A stretch of 64,000 bases of DNA from contig CM074695.1 in assembly GCA_037367355.1 (NCBI GenBank), positions 4,154,001-4,218,000 on the forward strand. Direction: 5' to 3'. This document shows positions 10,228 to 20,889 of the stretch, in pieces (the first letter of the stretch is position 1; each line of letters starts with the position of its first letter). The notes below the pieces were generated by a model, which was not told the DNA's origin, did not search any database, and was given only the letters and a program-made list of their open reading frames with translations. The translations under genes and the position numbers were made by a program. The DNA is from Neoscytalidium dimidiatum. Taxonomy: Eukaryota > Ascomycota > Dothideomycetes > Botryosphaeriales > Botryosphaeriaceae.

Positions 10228-11959
10228 TTATGCACCCTCTCCATGCTCGCTCGATTCCGTCGTCCTATCCACCCTCTTCAGCCGAGACTTAGCGGCCCAA
10301 TGGTGGTACTTTCCCGGGGTAAAATTCCCATCCAACAGTGCAAAAATGTCCTTCTTCCTGACAAACTTGACCCTCTCCTTACCCAGTTTCCTTCCCCTCT
10401 CCCTCTCCGCCTGATCAATGACCTTCCAGTCCTCCCAACTGATCGGCCGCACCCTGCCCTCGACCGTGCTCCGCAGAGCATCCCACCCGCCGCCATCGCC
10501 GCCCAAAAACTTCTGGCCCTTCTGAACATCCTCTACAATGGCATCTGCGCTCGTGAACGCATCCTCCATCGTACTCGCAATAACGCCAGTGGGCCCGCGC
10601 TTAACCCAGCCGGCCACGTACATGCCTGGCACATGGCCGACGCCGACCACGCGCCCAAACCCATCGTTCGGTATCACGCCTCTTTGCTCGTCAAACGGCA
10701 CCAGTATCTCGTCCATCCCGGGCAACGGCGCACTCTTGTACCCGACGCTCTTGAACGCGACGCCGGCCGACAACGTCGTCGTGCGCAGCTTGTCTGTCAG
10801 TTGGACGCGGGCGTTGCGGTCGTAAGGGTCGGAATCGGGCGTGAAGACGGTATGCTGGAACGTCACCGATGAGAGTGTATTCGGGAACTCGTCGTTCGTG
10901 GCGTTGAACGAGGAAGGCTGGAGGTTGAAGTTGAGGGACCATTGCTTGACGTCCCTCCCGTTAGGCGGGCCGTTCGGCGAGCCTTGGTACAGGATGGACG
11001 AGAGGCGCTTCATCTGGCGGTTGAGCTTGTAGTCGGGTGGCGGGAAGTAGGACGGGTCGATGGGGTGGAAGTGGACGCCGGGCAGGTTGAACAGCTCGCG
11101 CACTTCCTTGATCGTGAAGGCGGCCTGCATAGGCCCGCGCCGCCCAACAATCTTGACAGACTTGACCTGGCTGCGCGAGAGCCGCTCGAGTGCGTTCTCG
11201 GATATGTCGGTGTGGCGCAGGGCGGACACGTCGCTGAGGAGGATGCGCGCGACGTCTAGGGCGACGTTCCCTTGACCGATAATGACGGCGCGCTTCGCGC
11301 CCAGGCGTGGGTTCAGATCTCGGTATTCCGGCAGGCCATTGTACCAACCCACAAAGGCACGGGCGGAGTATACACCCTTCAGGTTCTCGCCGGGAATCCC
11401 CAGCTCCCTGTCTTTGGAGGCCCCGTATGAGAAGAGGATCGCGTCGTAGTGAGGCTTCAATTCGGAGAGGCGGAGGTCGGTGCCGATATCGACGTTGCCG
11501 ATAAAATTGAAGCGCGGAGATGAGGCAACTTCTTCAAACTTTTCCTGGCAGTTCTGGGCAAGTCAGCATGTGGTCGTCGAGATGGCAGCGGGGCGAGAAG
11601 TGTACCTTGACTTCAGGATGGTCTGGGGCAACACCAAAGCGAACAAGGCCGTAAGGCACTGGCTGATGTTCATACATATCGACAACAGCATCGGGAATCT
11701 TGGACATCAGACGGTAGGCCGAGTAGAAGCCTGCCGGGCCAGAGCCGATGACTGCGAGGCGGAATGGGCGGCCATCTTGTTGGACGGTGGAATACTGTCT
11801 GCCGCCTAGGAGTGAGGCGAAAGACAGCGCATTGGGCCTGTTCGGAGCGCGCAAGGCGCGGGCACAAGCGCGACAGACGAAAGGCGCTGGCCGTGGGAGA
11901 AGGGGCATAGTTTTTTGGTGGGTTTCTAAGTTTCTCAAAGCGCGGGAGAGCGCGGGCAT
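10228..11959 (-). CDS. ARH1: Mitochondrial NADPH:adrenodoxin/ferredoxin oxidoreductase
   Basis: Exons 11959-11606 and 11553-10228 with a 52-base intron (GTACAC...CAG) in phase 0; 559 residues, or 542 if the ATG at 11908 is used. The basic, hydroxylated N-terminus is a mitochondrial presequence. FAD motif VIGSGPAGFYSAYRL (70-84) and NADP motif IIGQGNVALDVARIL (209-223) are present, and the C-terminal signature GWVKRGPTGVIASTMEDA is that of the FDXR family. The enzyme passes electrons from NADPH to the matrix ferredoxin Yah1 for iron-sulfur cluster and heme A synthesis. The length slightly exceeds yeast Arh1 because of the long presequence and a 30-residue tail. It is divergent from the membrane protein at 12673. 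Confidence 0.93.
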
Positions 11960-12672
11960 TAGAGGTCAGCGTCATCGCGTCGCGCGGATCGCAGCGCGCC
12001 CGAAGTCGGCGCGTCTGCCTCGGCCTCGGCCTCACCCGCGCGCGAACGCGAAGCAACACCGCGTCTGGATAAACACCTCGACCATCGCCACCGTCATGAT
12101 CGACGCAGCCGCAGAGAACCGCCGTTCCCACGAGTCAGAGGCAGTGTCAACATGTGGAGAGCCGCAGGCACCCGCCGATAGAACCATTGTGCCAGTCGCC
12201 GCACTCAATTCAGCCCCACCGCGAGCAAGCCGTGCCTTGGTCAGCTACCGTCCGTTGTCCATCGCGACCAAATGCGACAAGCCGGACAGCCGCCGCCCTC
12301 CCGATTCGGCACACGACAAGCATGGCCGCACTGCAACTTGCTTCAGCCTAACGCCATCGGTGCCTGACTATCCCCCATAACACCACCGATGCGCACGGCA
12401 TGGCTGTCCCACCCGCCGGGGCTACTTGTTGCCATGGAGACCAGCTGAGGTAAACGCCGAGCTTTATCATCGCCAGCCTCCTCCCCACCACCCAGGGAAG
12501 CTTGCTCCGAGCGAACATTCCTCTCCAGCATACTCTCTCTGCCCCTCTCGCTGTGTCCGCATCGTGTCCGCGGTGTTGGACACTGCTGTTCCCGCATTCC
12601 TCTCTCCCGCGTGCGTCCCCATTCATTGATCGTCATTCTTTGCGACCGGCTCGCTTCCACCTACCGCCCGCC
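11960..12672. other. Divergent promoter region
   Basis: 713 bases between ARH1 (minus) and the membrane protein gene (plus). GC-rich near ARH1 and pyrimidine-rich (CTCTCTGCCCCTCTC) near 12540, as in many fungal leaders. No gene seen; overlapping frames here are shadows. Confidence 0.45.
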
Positions 12673-14815
12673 ATGCCCAGCCAGCCTTACATCTATGAGC
12701 CACCTCAGCGGTGGTCCGCCACTTCCGACAACCTGTATGGCTTCGATCCCAAGGCTGTCACTAAGGCGAGCCGCATGCCTCCGAAGAAGCCTCCGCCAAA
12801 GACCCAGGACGGTCCCTTGATCGATTTCAACAAGCATCCGGATAGCTATTTGGTTACACCCTACCAGAGCAACGTGAAGCCATTCAATCCAAGAGTCAAG
12901 ATCACCATCAAGTGGGTGCGATGGGTCCAGTTGGTCTTCAGGACGCTTCAATTGATTGGAGCCATCGGCGTGCTCATTTGCGCCATCTGCATCAAAGGGA
13001 CTCAGGACACTGAAGGCTGGATCATTAGAATACCTGTACGTTAAATGATCATTTCTTCACGAAAGGCTCTCTTCTGACAGCTACCAGCCTGGTGTTGACA
13101 TCCTGTGTGGTCTGTACGCGATTTACCATCTAATTCGTCCAGCGAAGAGCCGCCCGCCGTCGAGTTCTGCCAGCTACCACTTCTTTACCCTAATTGTCGA
13201 TGCTGGCTTGATTCCTTTCTATGTATTCACCGCTATGCTTGCAAAGACCAATCTTTCCGAAGCGCCCGGAACGGATGGAAGATGGCGTACATTCTTTAAG
13301 ACGGACGATGCTACGAGCAAGATTCTGCTCACCACCTGGCTTACTGCCGTCACTGTCGGTGGTCTCCATCTCGTATCAATCGGCATCGGTCTGTATCTCG
13401 TTCTTGTGTTCCGCAAGATTGCACGTCTTCCGCCTGACATGAACCCGCTCGAGGATAATTTGACCTCGCGCAGGAGCACCAAGCACAAGCACAAAACTTC
13501 TTCTCTTTCCCAGATCACGGCACCTCCTGAGAAGCGTTTCAGCGATATGTCCGGCAGCACGTGCGTGTCCAGTCCTTCAAGGTCATCTCACTCCCCAGAT
13601 GACCCATTGATTCCCGACGTCCGAACTATGCCATTCGCGCACTCACGCAGGAACTCTGATTGCACTTACAACCCCCACAACCCTCGCTCAGCCCGTCAGT
13701 CACGCACCTATCTCCCGGACCAGATCTATCAACAGCCTTATCCGAGCCACACGTCACACACCAACGTCCACAGCCGTGCGGGCAGCATGAGCCCCACCAA
13801 GCTTGATCTGAAGGACCTTCCTATCAAGATCTCCACAACGTCCCTCGGCGGCTACGACTCCATGTCACCATCCTCCTCGCCCTCCCGTTCACCTGTCCGC
13901 TCCGCCCAATCTGTGAAACGCCAATCCCTCAAATCCGACAACTGGTTCGTCTACCCCGAAGCTGAAGCCTCGCCGTCCGCTTCCACCACGCCCTCGCACT
14001 ACTCCGAAGACGATTCCGACAACGAGGAACCCACGGCCAATCACCCGCTCGTCCACCGCTATAGCTTCGAGCGCGACGACGACGGCTGCATCACGACAAA
14101 CGCGCTCTACGCCTCCCTCTCCGCCACACACTCGGGCCCGCTCTCCCCGCTCTCGGACGGCGAGCAGAACGGGCACCTGCGCCCGGAGCCCCTGCGCATG
14201 AACCCGCCCACGCCATCCCCAAAGCCCGACGACGCGCGCAACGCACCGCCGCCGATGCCCTCATTCCAGAGCAATGTCGGCAGCATCAGCTCGGACCACT
14301 CGTCCAACATCGGCCGCGCCCTCACCATCAACAGCAGCGTCACCCGCACCACCGACGCCTGGGGCTACTTCCCCGGCCAGCACAACGGCGCCGCCGCCAT
14401 CGAGCCGGCCGGCACCCACAGCAACTTCTCCAGCCCCGGCCGCAGCCCCACCCGCGGCGGCGCCCAGCGCGCGCGCTACTACGGCGACCTGCGCGAGGCG
14501 ACCGAGGGCATCACCGCCAGGTACACCCACGATGGCAGCAGCGCGTCGGCGCTGGCACAGCGGCTGGGCCTCGCCGGCGGTGGGACCAAGCGCGCGATGG
14601 GCCGCAGTCCCGAGAGGCCGGGATATGTGAGGGTCGAGAGCAGTCCGCGCGTGGTCAGTCGGAGCGGGGTGGATGTCGAGGTTGTTGGGGGTGAGGATGA
14701 GGGCGATTTGGGGTTGATGGGCGGACGGGGGAGGAGGGTCGTTAGTGGGAGGGCGGCGGAGGAAGGGTTGGCCGGGATGGGGGTCGTGCGGAGGAAGGTC
14801 AGTGGCATGGCGTAG
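12673..14815 (+). CDS. Four-span membrane protein with long Ser/Pro-rich tail
   Basis: Exons 12673-13035 and 13088-14815, 52-base intron (GTACGT...CAG), phase 0; 696 residues. Hydrophobic spans lie near residues 85-108, 123-138, 152-172 and 200-229, which is the four-helix layout of MARVEL-like fungal membrane proteins. The remaining 465 residues are a disordered cytoplasmic tail rich in Ser, Pro and Arg, with many SP and RxxS sites open to phosphorylation, and a Gly/Arg-rich end. Both termini should face the cytosol. The exon junction restores an uninterrupted second span, which supports the model. I infer a scaffold at the plasma membrane or eisosome-like sites; no enzyme motif. The name of an orthologue is not recognised. 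Confidence 0.8.
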
Positions 14816-16540
14816 GTGGTGGGATGGGATTTTGTAGTTGGGAACGGAGTGAGAGTGGGAATGGTTGTGGTTGTGGTTTGGTCTGTGGCTGGTCCATCGG
14901 GATTCAGTGGCTGGGTTGGGGGTTGGGTAGGTTACGGTCGGGTCTGGGACAGACGGTTGGTTGCGATATCCTTGTCTTCCTTTGTGCTACGTGGACGCAA
15001 AAGTCGTCAATTTTTTTTTTCTTTTTTTTTACGGTGCTTACGGGTTTGCTTAATGAGATATTTGGTATCCCCGTTTGATATCACTTTTGGCGTTGCTTGG
15101 TCGGCGTAGAGATTATGGAAATTTCTCAGTCTGATGAGACCTGGTATTAAGGAGACATCGATGTATGCATTTATCCTAGGTCACTAGCATCTCGACTGTA
15201 TAGTCAAGATGTGAATAATAGAGTGCAACATTCTACAGCCACAGATTTAGATTTGCCACAGTCAATGAGCATCCCAGAAAGTAAGGTGATGTCTACCGGA
15301 AAGGCGGTTCTGGCGATAGGCGGTACAATGTTGCTAAGCATTTTGCTAAGAGACTTCGGACTAGCATCGCTATTGCGAAGCATTTACAATCTATCGAGAA
15401 AAAAAAAAAGCGTGCCTGCGAGCGAGACTCTGATGAAAGTCGATTCGGGTTCAACCTACACAGACCTCACGTTCGTATCGTACGGCTTGATCGAGCTGGA
15501 GTAAATATTATTTTGACTCGTTATCCAGTGCCTCCTATGGAATTCTTGCTTTACTTGAGAAGCAACGTCCAGGATCTGTAGGTAATGCCAACCACGTCAA
15601 GCGGGCATCCTACAAAAAAGATCGATTTAATGAGTTCATTAACGAGATCATTTAACTGGCCGAAGATGAGGAAGGGATCTTCTCTGCATCATCAACGAAG
15701 ACGCTTGAGGAGCTGATCAGGAAGGAATTTTAGGCCAGGAGGACACCGAACCCAAGGTAATCAAAGGAAAATTAGGTGCGATTCCCCGTTGTTCATTCTT
15801 GTCGACAAGGCGCTGAAAGAGGAGGAAGTGTAAGTCAAAAGAGAGTCACTGCTTCGGCTGGACAGCATTGTGGTCTCGGACAGGGTACAAACTGGAGCGA
15901 CTTTGAAAGCGTTGTCTTCGGTTCTTGCCATCCGAGTACGAACAGCTGGGGAGTGAAAAACTAGCGGTCTGCACGAGAATCTCCACTACAAGACACACCA
16001 TCTCTGTTTCATCACATATCTTTTCCGTAGTGACCAAGTTGCGACAGAGTAGCATAAAACGCTACAAGTCTCATCCTTGTGCATTTTGATATCTTCGTAT
16101 ATATTAAACTTCAGTCCGTTTGTTTCTTGCTGAGAGAAGGTTTGCCATTGGGCCGTAGTTTAGCTCTCTTTCACCTGCCGATTTGGGTAAGCGACCTCCC
16201 CGCAAAAGCGCTCCCCACAACCGGGATATATTGACCCGAGCAACTCGCTTGCTGAGAAAATATCAAATGACGTCTTACGCGCGAATACTATATACGTGTC
16301 TTTCGGGCAGAAGGATGTGTTCGAATCAAAGGATCCCCACAATAATCATTGGGGGAATAATAGTAAAAGTATGGTGTCGGTGCAGATTTTGCCCGCCAGC
16401 TGTTGCATATGCTCTTCGTTTCCGTTGAAGAGCTCCGCCCATTCTGCCAACTTTAAAGAGGGAGATGTTCCTTGTACTCAGCACTTCGAAAAGCGCAGCC
16501 AAACGAACTGTCCTTTTCTCTTACCGTTCGTGCAAACTGA
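14816..16540. other. Intergenic with a possible gene relic
   Basis: 1.7 kb. The first 300 bases are T/G-rich 3' flank with a long T run near 15010-15028. The middle holds the decayed frames listed at 15265-15733. The last 500 bases are the promoter side of the CE12 esterase gene. No intact gene seen. Confidence 0.4.
15265..15733 (+). pseudogene. Broken coding-like stretch of unknown origin
   Basis: An ATG-led frame at 15265 encodes a hydrophobic segment (AVLAIGGTMLLSILL) and a Lys run, then stops at 15502-15504. A second frame, shifted by one base, continues as YYFDSLSSASYGILALLEKQ and reads on through two in-frame stops to LEELIRKEF at 15733. Amino-acid composition looks protein-like, but no intron set I tried removes the stops. 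I read it as a degraded gene; it could also be chance in AT-richer DNA. Confidence 0.25.
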
Positions 16541-17463
16541 ATGCTAACCATGGTTGACTTCTCGAGCCTTCTCCTCTTAGCTTCACTGTCATTCCTTGGC
16601 TCTGGCCATCCGCTTGAGCGTCGGAACATTCTCAGACCGGATGCTGACCTCCCAGCGGCATTCTTCCTCGCTGGAGACAGCACCACCGCTCCAGACGGTG
16701 GCTGGGGAGACGGGTTCCTGGCTGAAACACTCGCGAACGGCGCTTGGGGCACCAATTTCGCCAAGAGCGGAGCAACAACCGTGAGCTTCCGCAACGACGG
16801 CAGATGGGATGAGACCATCGAGGCGGTCAAGAACGTTTCGGCCAATGGAGAATACACCGCTTGGGTGACCATCCAGGTGCGGTGCAACCTTGATCGAAGT
16901 GTTGGACCATTTACTGATGGAACCACCGCAGTTTGGTCACAACGATCAGAAGGCCACGGCCAACATCTCCTTGGAAGAATTCCATGACAACCTTGCCACG
17001 TTCGTGGACGAGGTCCGTGAAGCCGGAGGCCACCCCGTAAGTCTCTTGACGTCATTTCACCACCGATGCCCTTCTTTTTTTTTTTTTTCCTAACGAAGAG
17101 GCGCATCAGATACTGGTCTCTTCTTTGTCTCGTCGCGGATACGAAAATGGCCGCATCGTTGAGAACTTGGCGAATGAGACGGCAGTTGCTTTGGCGGTTG
17201 CGGAAGAGAAGGGCGCGCTTTCGATCAATCTCAACAAGGCTTCGACCGACTACCTGAACGCCATTGGAAGTGAGGATGCTTGGACTTACAATCTAACGCC
17301 CGATGACAGAACGCACTTGAATGAAGCTGGTCAATCGGTATTCGGAAATATGGTTGCGTGGCTGCTGGACATCAGCGAGCAAGGCGATATTCTAAGCAAG
17401 TCAACCGTGGCGGGGGAGGAATACGTCAAAGCGTTCGAAGACGGTGTGTTCATCGCCGAGTAA
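16541..17463 (+). CDS. Secreted rhamnogalacturonan acetylesterase (CE12, SGNH hydrolase)
   Basis: Three exons, 16541-16876, 16932-17036 and 17110-17463, with introns of 55 and 73 bases, both phase 0; 264 residues. The ATG at 16550 has a better context (ACCATGG) and may be the real start. The N-terminus is a signal peptide. All SGNH catalytic blocks are in place: GDSTTA with Ser47, Gly in the SGATT block, FGHND with Asn116, and DRTHLN with Asp213 and His216. The order and spacing match CE12 esterases, which remove acetyl groups from the rhamnogalacturonan I backbone of pectin so that lyases and hydrolases can act. It converges on a GH43 gene 0.7 kb away, another enzyme of the same substrate. 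Confidence 0.9.
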
Positions 17464-18181
17464 AAGCCAGGCTTACGGAGCGCAAGAAAGTGATGGAGTC
17501 ACATGTGTGGACAACACGTCGAGCCATGGAGGCAACGGGACGCGTGTGACGGTGCTTTGTTCACTTGTTCAGGTTGATCGAAATATGGCAAGGAGTAGTT
17601 CCCCACTATAGACAAGCATTTTCGGATGCGTCCCGGCGCGTGGTGGAGCACGCACGCACCCGATGCACATCCCGCACCGCACTAATTCCCAATCGGGAAG
17701 CGCTCAGAACACCTTGTGGTAGATCAACCACCTCCCGATTGCGTAGTCACAGCCATTTTGCCACAATTCTTCCACGTGTCTGTGCGGCCCCTTTGAACGT
17801 CAGCGGTAGTGATATGCTTGTTGTCTGCGTGATAAACACCTGCTCTCAGTAGATCTGCAGGGCGAGAACCTGCTTCTTCAGCAGCATTGCTAGCAGCATC
17901 CCTGCCCCTTGTCTATTGCTAGGCTTGTTCGACTTCCCATCAATGATATGTACAAGCTCAGCCAACATTGGCATGTCCTAGGTGATTTGGGTAAGATGAG
18001 GCTCCACTGACACAGCGACATTTTTCCAAAGAAGACCAAGCATAGGACTTGCGGCAGGAATCTATTATGCTCTATACATTAGAGGGACCAGGCAGGCATA
18101 TCCTCCGTAACGTAACTCTAAACATAAACCAGTGGGTCATAAACATTCTAGCTCTCAATGCATTGCCAGAATGCAGACACA
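17464..18181. other. Shared 3' flank of two pectin-enzyme genes
   Basis: 718 bases between the convergent CE12 and GH43 genes. No gene or repeat recognised. Confidence 0.4.
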
Positions 18182-19294
18182 TCACACCGCCGTCGCGGTA
18201 ACCCTCATCTTCTTATCCGCGCCGATCTCAAGCGACACTTCAGTGCTGTACATAGCCCTGCCACCCTTACCATCCGACGCGTGGAAGACCATGTGCTTTC
18301 CGTCCGGCGCGACCGTCGCGCCACCAGGCGCCTTCAGACCCGCGGTGCCCGTGACGGCGAAGGGACCAGCCTTGGTGTAAGGGCCCTCAACATTATCCGC
18401 AAACGCATAACCGATGTCGTACAAATCCGTGGAGTAGCAGTTGGAGCTGAAGAACAGCACGTACTTGCCGTCCGCCGTCCTGACCAGGTTGGGGGCCTCG
18501 ACGAGCGGGCCGTCGTTCTCATCCCTATCCAGGATCTGCTTGGGCTCGCCGATCTTGGTGAAGCCGTCCGGGCCGACCTCCTGCAGCATGATCGGGGTGG
18601 GCACCTGGGGCGCGACCGTGTTGCCGCAGAGGCCGCCGTTGCCAACGTTGTTGCCGTCGATCTTGTAGACGACGTAGCGCTTGCCGGTCGCCTCGTCCTT
18701 GAAGCCGGACGGGTCGATGGTGCCGCCCTGCTCCTCGTGGCACGCAAACGGCTCGTCGAGTGCCCTGTACGGGCCCTGCGGCGTCGCGCCCACCGCAGCG
18801 CCGATGCAGTGCCGCTTCTGGTCTCTCTGCTGCGCCGAGTAGTAAAGGACGTGCATGCCCAGGTCGTTCGTCACCGCGTCCGGCGCCCACACCGCCGGCG
18901 GCGCGTTCGACCATGGCCAGCGGCCTTCCAGCACGCCAGCCACCGTGTCCATGAACTTGTCAGAAGTCGGGAGGAGGCGGTCCGTCTGCATCTTGGGCTG
19001 CGCCGTCCACGCGCCGGTGCGCGGCAGCGCGTCCCAGTTCTCCATCACGTTCCAGCTCTCGAAGTCGGTCGAGGTCGCGACGCGCACGTTGGACTTGCCG
19101 TTGTTGGTTGCGAAAGCGTACCAGGTGTCTCCGACCTTGAGGATGCCCGGGTCCGCGAATTCGGATTGCACGACCCGCTGGGTCTTGAAGTGTGGTGGCT
19201 TGAAGCCGCCGGCGGTCATGTTGGTGGGAGCCGCATCGATGAGGGTGGATGCGCACAGCAGGGCTGCCGCGGCGAAACGAGTGTAGGACATCAT
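18182..19294 (-). CDS. Secreted glycoside hydrolase family 43 (arabinanase/arabinofuranosidase type)
   Basis: Single exon, 370 residues, starting at the first of two adjacent ATGs. Residues 1-22 are a signal peptide (MMSYTRFAAAALLCASTLIDA). The five-bladed propeller pattern is clear, with the three GH43 acids visible: Asp48 in FADPGI (base), Asp194 in GTIDPSGF (pKa modulator) and Glu266 in LVEAPNL (acid). Family members cleave alpha-L-arabinose or beta-xylose links in arabinan or arabinoxylan; the exact specificity cannot be read from sequence. There is no carbohydrate-binding module. The neighbouring CE12 esterase suggests arabinan side chains of rhamnogalacturonan I as the target. The lack of introns contrasts with its neighbours. 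Confidence 0.9.
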   Translation of the reverse strand: MMSYTRFAAAALLCASTLIDAAPTNMTAGGFKPPHFKTQRVVQSEFADPGILKVGDTWYAFATNNGKSNVRVATSTDFESWNVMENWDALPRTGAWTAQPKMQTDRLLPTSDKFMDTVAGVLEGRWPWSNAPPAVWAPDAVTNDLGMHVLYYSAQQRDQKRHCIGAAVGATPQGPYRALDEPFACHEEQGGTIDPSGFKDEATGKRYVVYKIDGNNVGNGGLCGNTVAPQVPTPIMLQEVGPDGFTKIGEPKQILDRDENDGPLVEAPNLVRTADGKYVLFFSSNCYSTDLYDIGYAFADNVEGPYTKAGPFAVTGTAGLKAPGGATVAPDGKHMVFHASDGKGGRAMYSTEVSLEIGADKKMRVTATAV

Positions 19295-20494
19295 TGTAAC
19301 GAGTGACTGTGCCTGGGATCTTAACGAGAGGCTGGGTTAAGCAGTTGAAAGCTGTTGAGCTGTGATGATTGCAAAGGCGCCCTAGGAGGCGCTGTATTTA
19401 TGGTCGAAGCCATGCAAACTCGTTGGAAGGCTTCGAGAAGCCTTTCGGGCTTGCAATCCTTACCATTTCTGGCAATTGGATGCTCCTGGGCGTCCAATTG
19501 ATCAACGCTTCTTGGTCTTTCCCGATCAACACCAACACCCCTTGGTGTGTTGGTGATCGTCTCCAGCTGTGGGTCCTGTTGATCGCAACCCTGGATTCAC
19601 CGACACTTGACTCTCCTGAGGCTGCTCTAACATATTCAGAAACAGTAAATCCTCAAGAGCAGGTTGCCATGCTCAACTTTCCGATGCATGGAGGTGGCAG
19701 TGTTGTTGACGTGGTTTTATGACGTCAAGCGTTGTTCCAAACACACTTCCCAAGTCATGTGCGGAGATAATCCGATTGCGTGCGGGATGCTATCAGCATA
19801 GACCAGTTTAATATTGCTCAAAGCCCTGTGCGAAGGTTAGTGAGGACTATCGTCCCACGCAAAGGCCTGGACACTGACCTGGGGGTACGTAGGGTGCAGT
19901 CTGTGCAGCTCTCCAGATTCCTTCTCCGCCTTATCCGGGTCTCTTCCAGAAGATACAAATCTTCTCCTTGCTCTACTACATAATCACGCAATCAATTGGA
20001 AAGCTGATCAGTGTTCATCAGGGGAGATGGGCATACAGGGAACCCGTCACTCACGTGACGGTGGGGAAGCAGTAAATGCCGGATAAGATAAAGGAGGCAT
20101 GCCCGCGTCCGCTGTACCTTGTAAGTTTCATTTTGGTGCATTCCATAGCATGCACGCAAGATGTGGGTCAATCCAATGCGTTGGTCCAATGGAGTAACCT
20201 TTCGATACTGTCGGATCATTGAACCAGTGGCTGCTATGCCGACGAGAAGCCAAGCAATATCTTCGGCTTATCGGAATTGAACTCCACAAAAGTGATGCCT
20301 TGGACTCATTGTTCATTATTGACTGACTTGTATGACTATCCAATACCAGGTATGGTACTATGTACTCAATGCTCAAGACAAAATCTTCACATGCGGATGA
20401 CTCGACAATAGACGTGAAGTCCAGTAATCGTGTAGTTCATAGACTATTATACATAAAAATTCCGCTATTTTTTCTTCCATATGCATAAGCGGAT
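19295..20494. other. Intergenic with an imperfect inverted repeat
   Basis: 1.2 kb, the promoter side of GH43 and the 3' side of con-10. Around 19524-19559 lies an imperfect hairpin whose centre reads CAACACCCCTTGGTGTGTTG. A TATA-like ATAAATAC (minus strand) sits near 19392-19400, about 100 bases upstream of the GH43 start. No gene seen. Confidence 0.4.
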
Positions 20495-20771
20495 TTATTT
20501 GGAGCCACCCTTGTGGCCAGCCTCCCTAGCACGGGGATCACCGGGCTCAAAGGACCCTCCGGACGCATGACCACCTTTAGAGGCAATGTCATGCTATTAA
20601 GATATTAGAATATATGTCAAACAAAATATGCTTATATCACCTTACCTGCTTGTCGGGATCCATACTGGCAAAGCCGCTGTTGTGGCTTGACTGGCCGCCT
20701 TTAGAGGCAATGTCACGGACCTCGTCCTTGGGGCGGTTGGCAAAATTGCCGGGGTTCTGGTTATCGGCCAT
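20495..20771 (-). CDS. con-10: Conidiation-specific protein 10 homologue (KGG repeat stress protein)
   Basis: Exon 1 20771-20646 and exon 2 20593-20495, with a 52-base intron (GTAAGG...TAG) in phase 0; 74 residues. It opens MADNQNPGNFANRP and carries the family's repeated IASKGGxxS units at about residues 21-29 and 45-53, then ends REAGHKGGSK. This is the con-10/GsiB-like KGG motif family. In Neurospora the homologue is induced during conidiation and by light; the protein is small, hydrophilic and thought to be a stress or desiccation protectant. It is too short per exon to appear as a normal reading frame. A TATA box lies 111-118 bases upstream, as expected for a sharply inducible gene. Confidence 0.9.
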
Positions 20772-20881
20772 TTCTTAAATACTTGAGGTTTGATGTATGC
20801 TGAAAGGGTCGTGTGGAAGGTATTTCGAAGATTGTGTGTTTGCCTTGCTGACGTTTGCCGCTGAGCGTGCAGAGAACGGCG

Positions 20882-20889
20882 TTTATATA
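20882..20889 (-). promoter_or_regulatory. TATA box of con-10
   Basis: TATATAAA on the minus strand, 111-118 bases upstream of the con-10 ATG at 20771. Perfect consensus, followed by an A/C-rich leader. Confidence 0.55.

Noticed and set aside
16319..16345. GTTCGAATC string resembling a tRNA T-loop
   Set aside because: No pairing T-stem, anticodon arm or acceptor stem around it.
18158..19306. 382-codon plus-strand frame
   Set aside because: Exact antisense of the well-supported GH43 gene.
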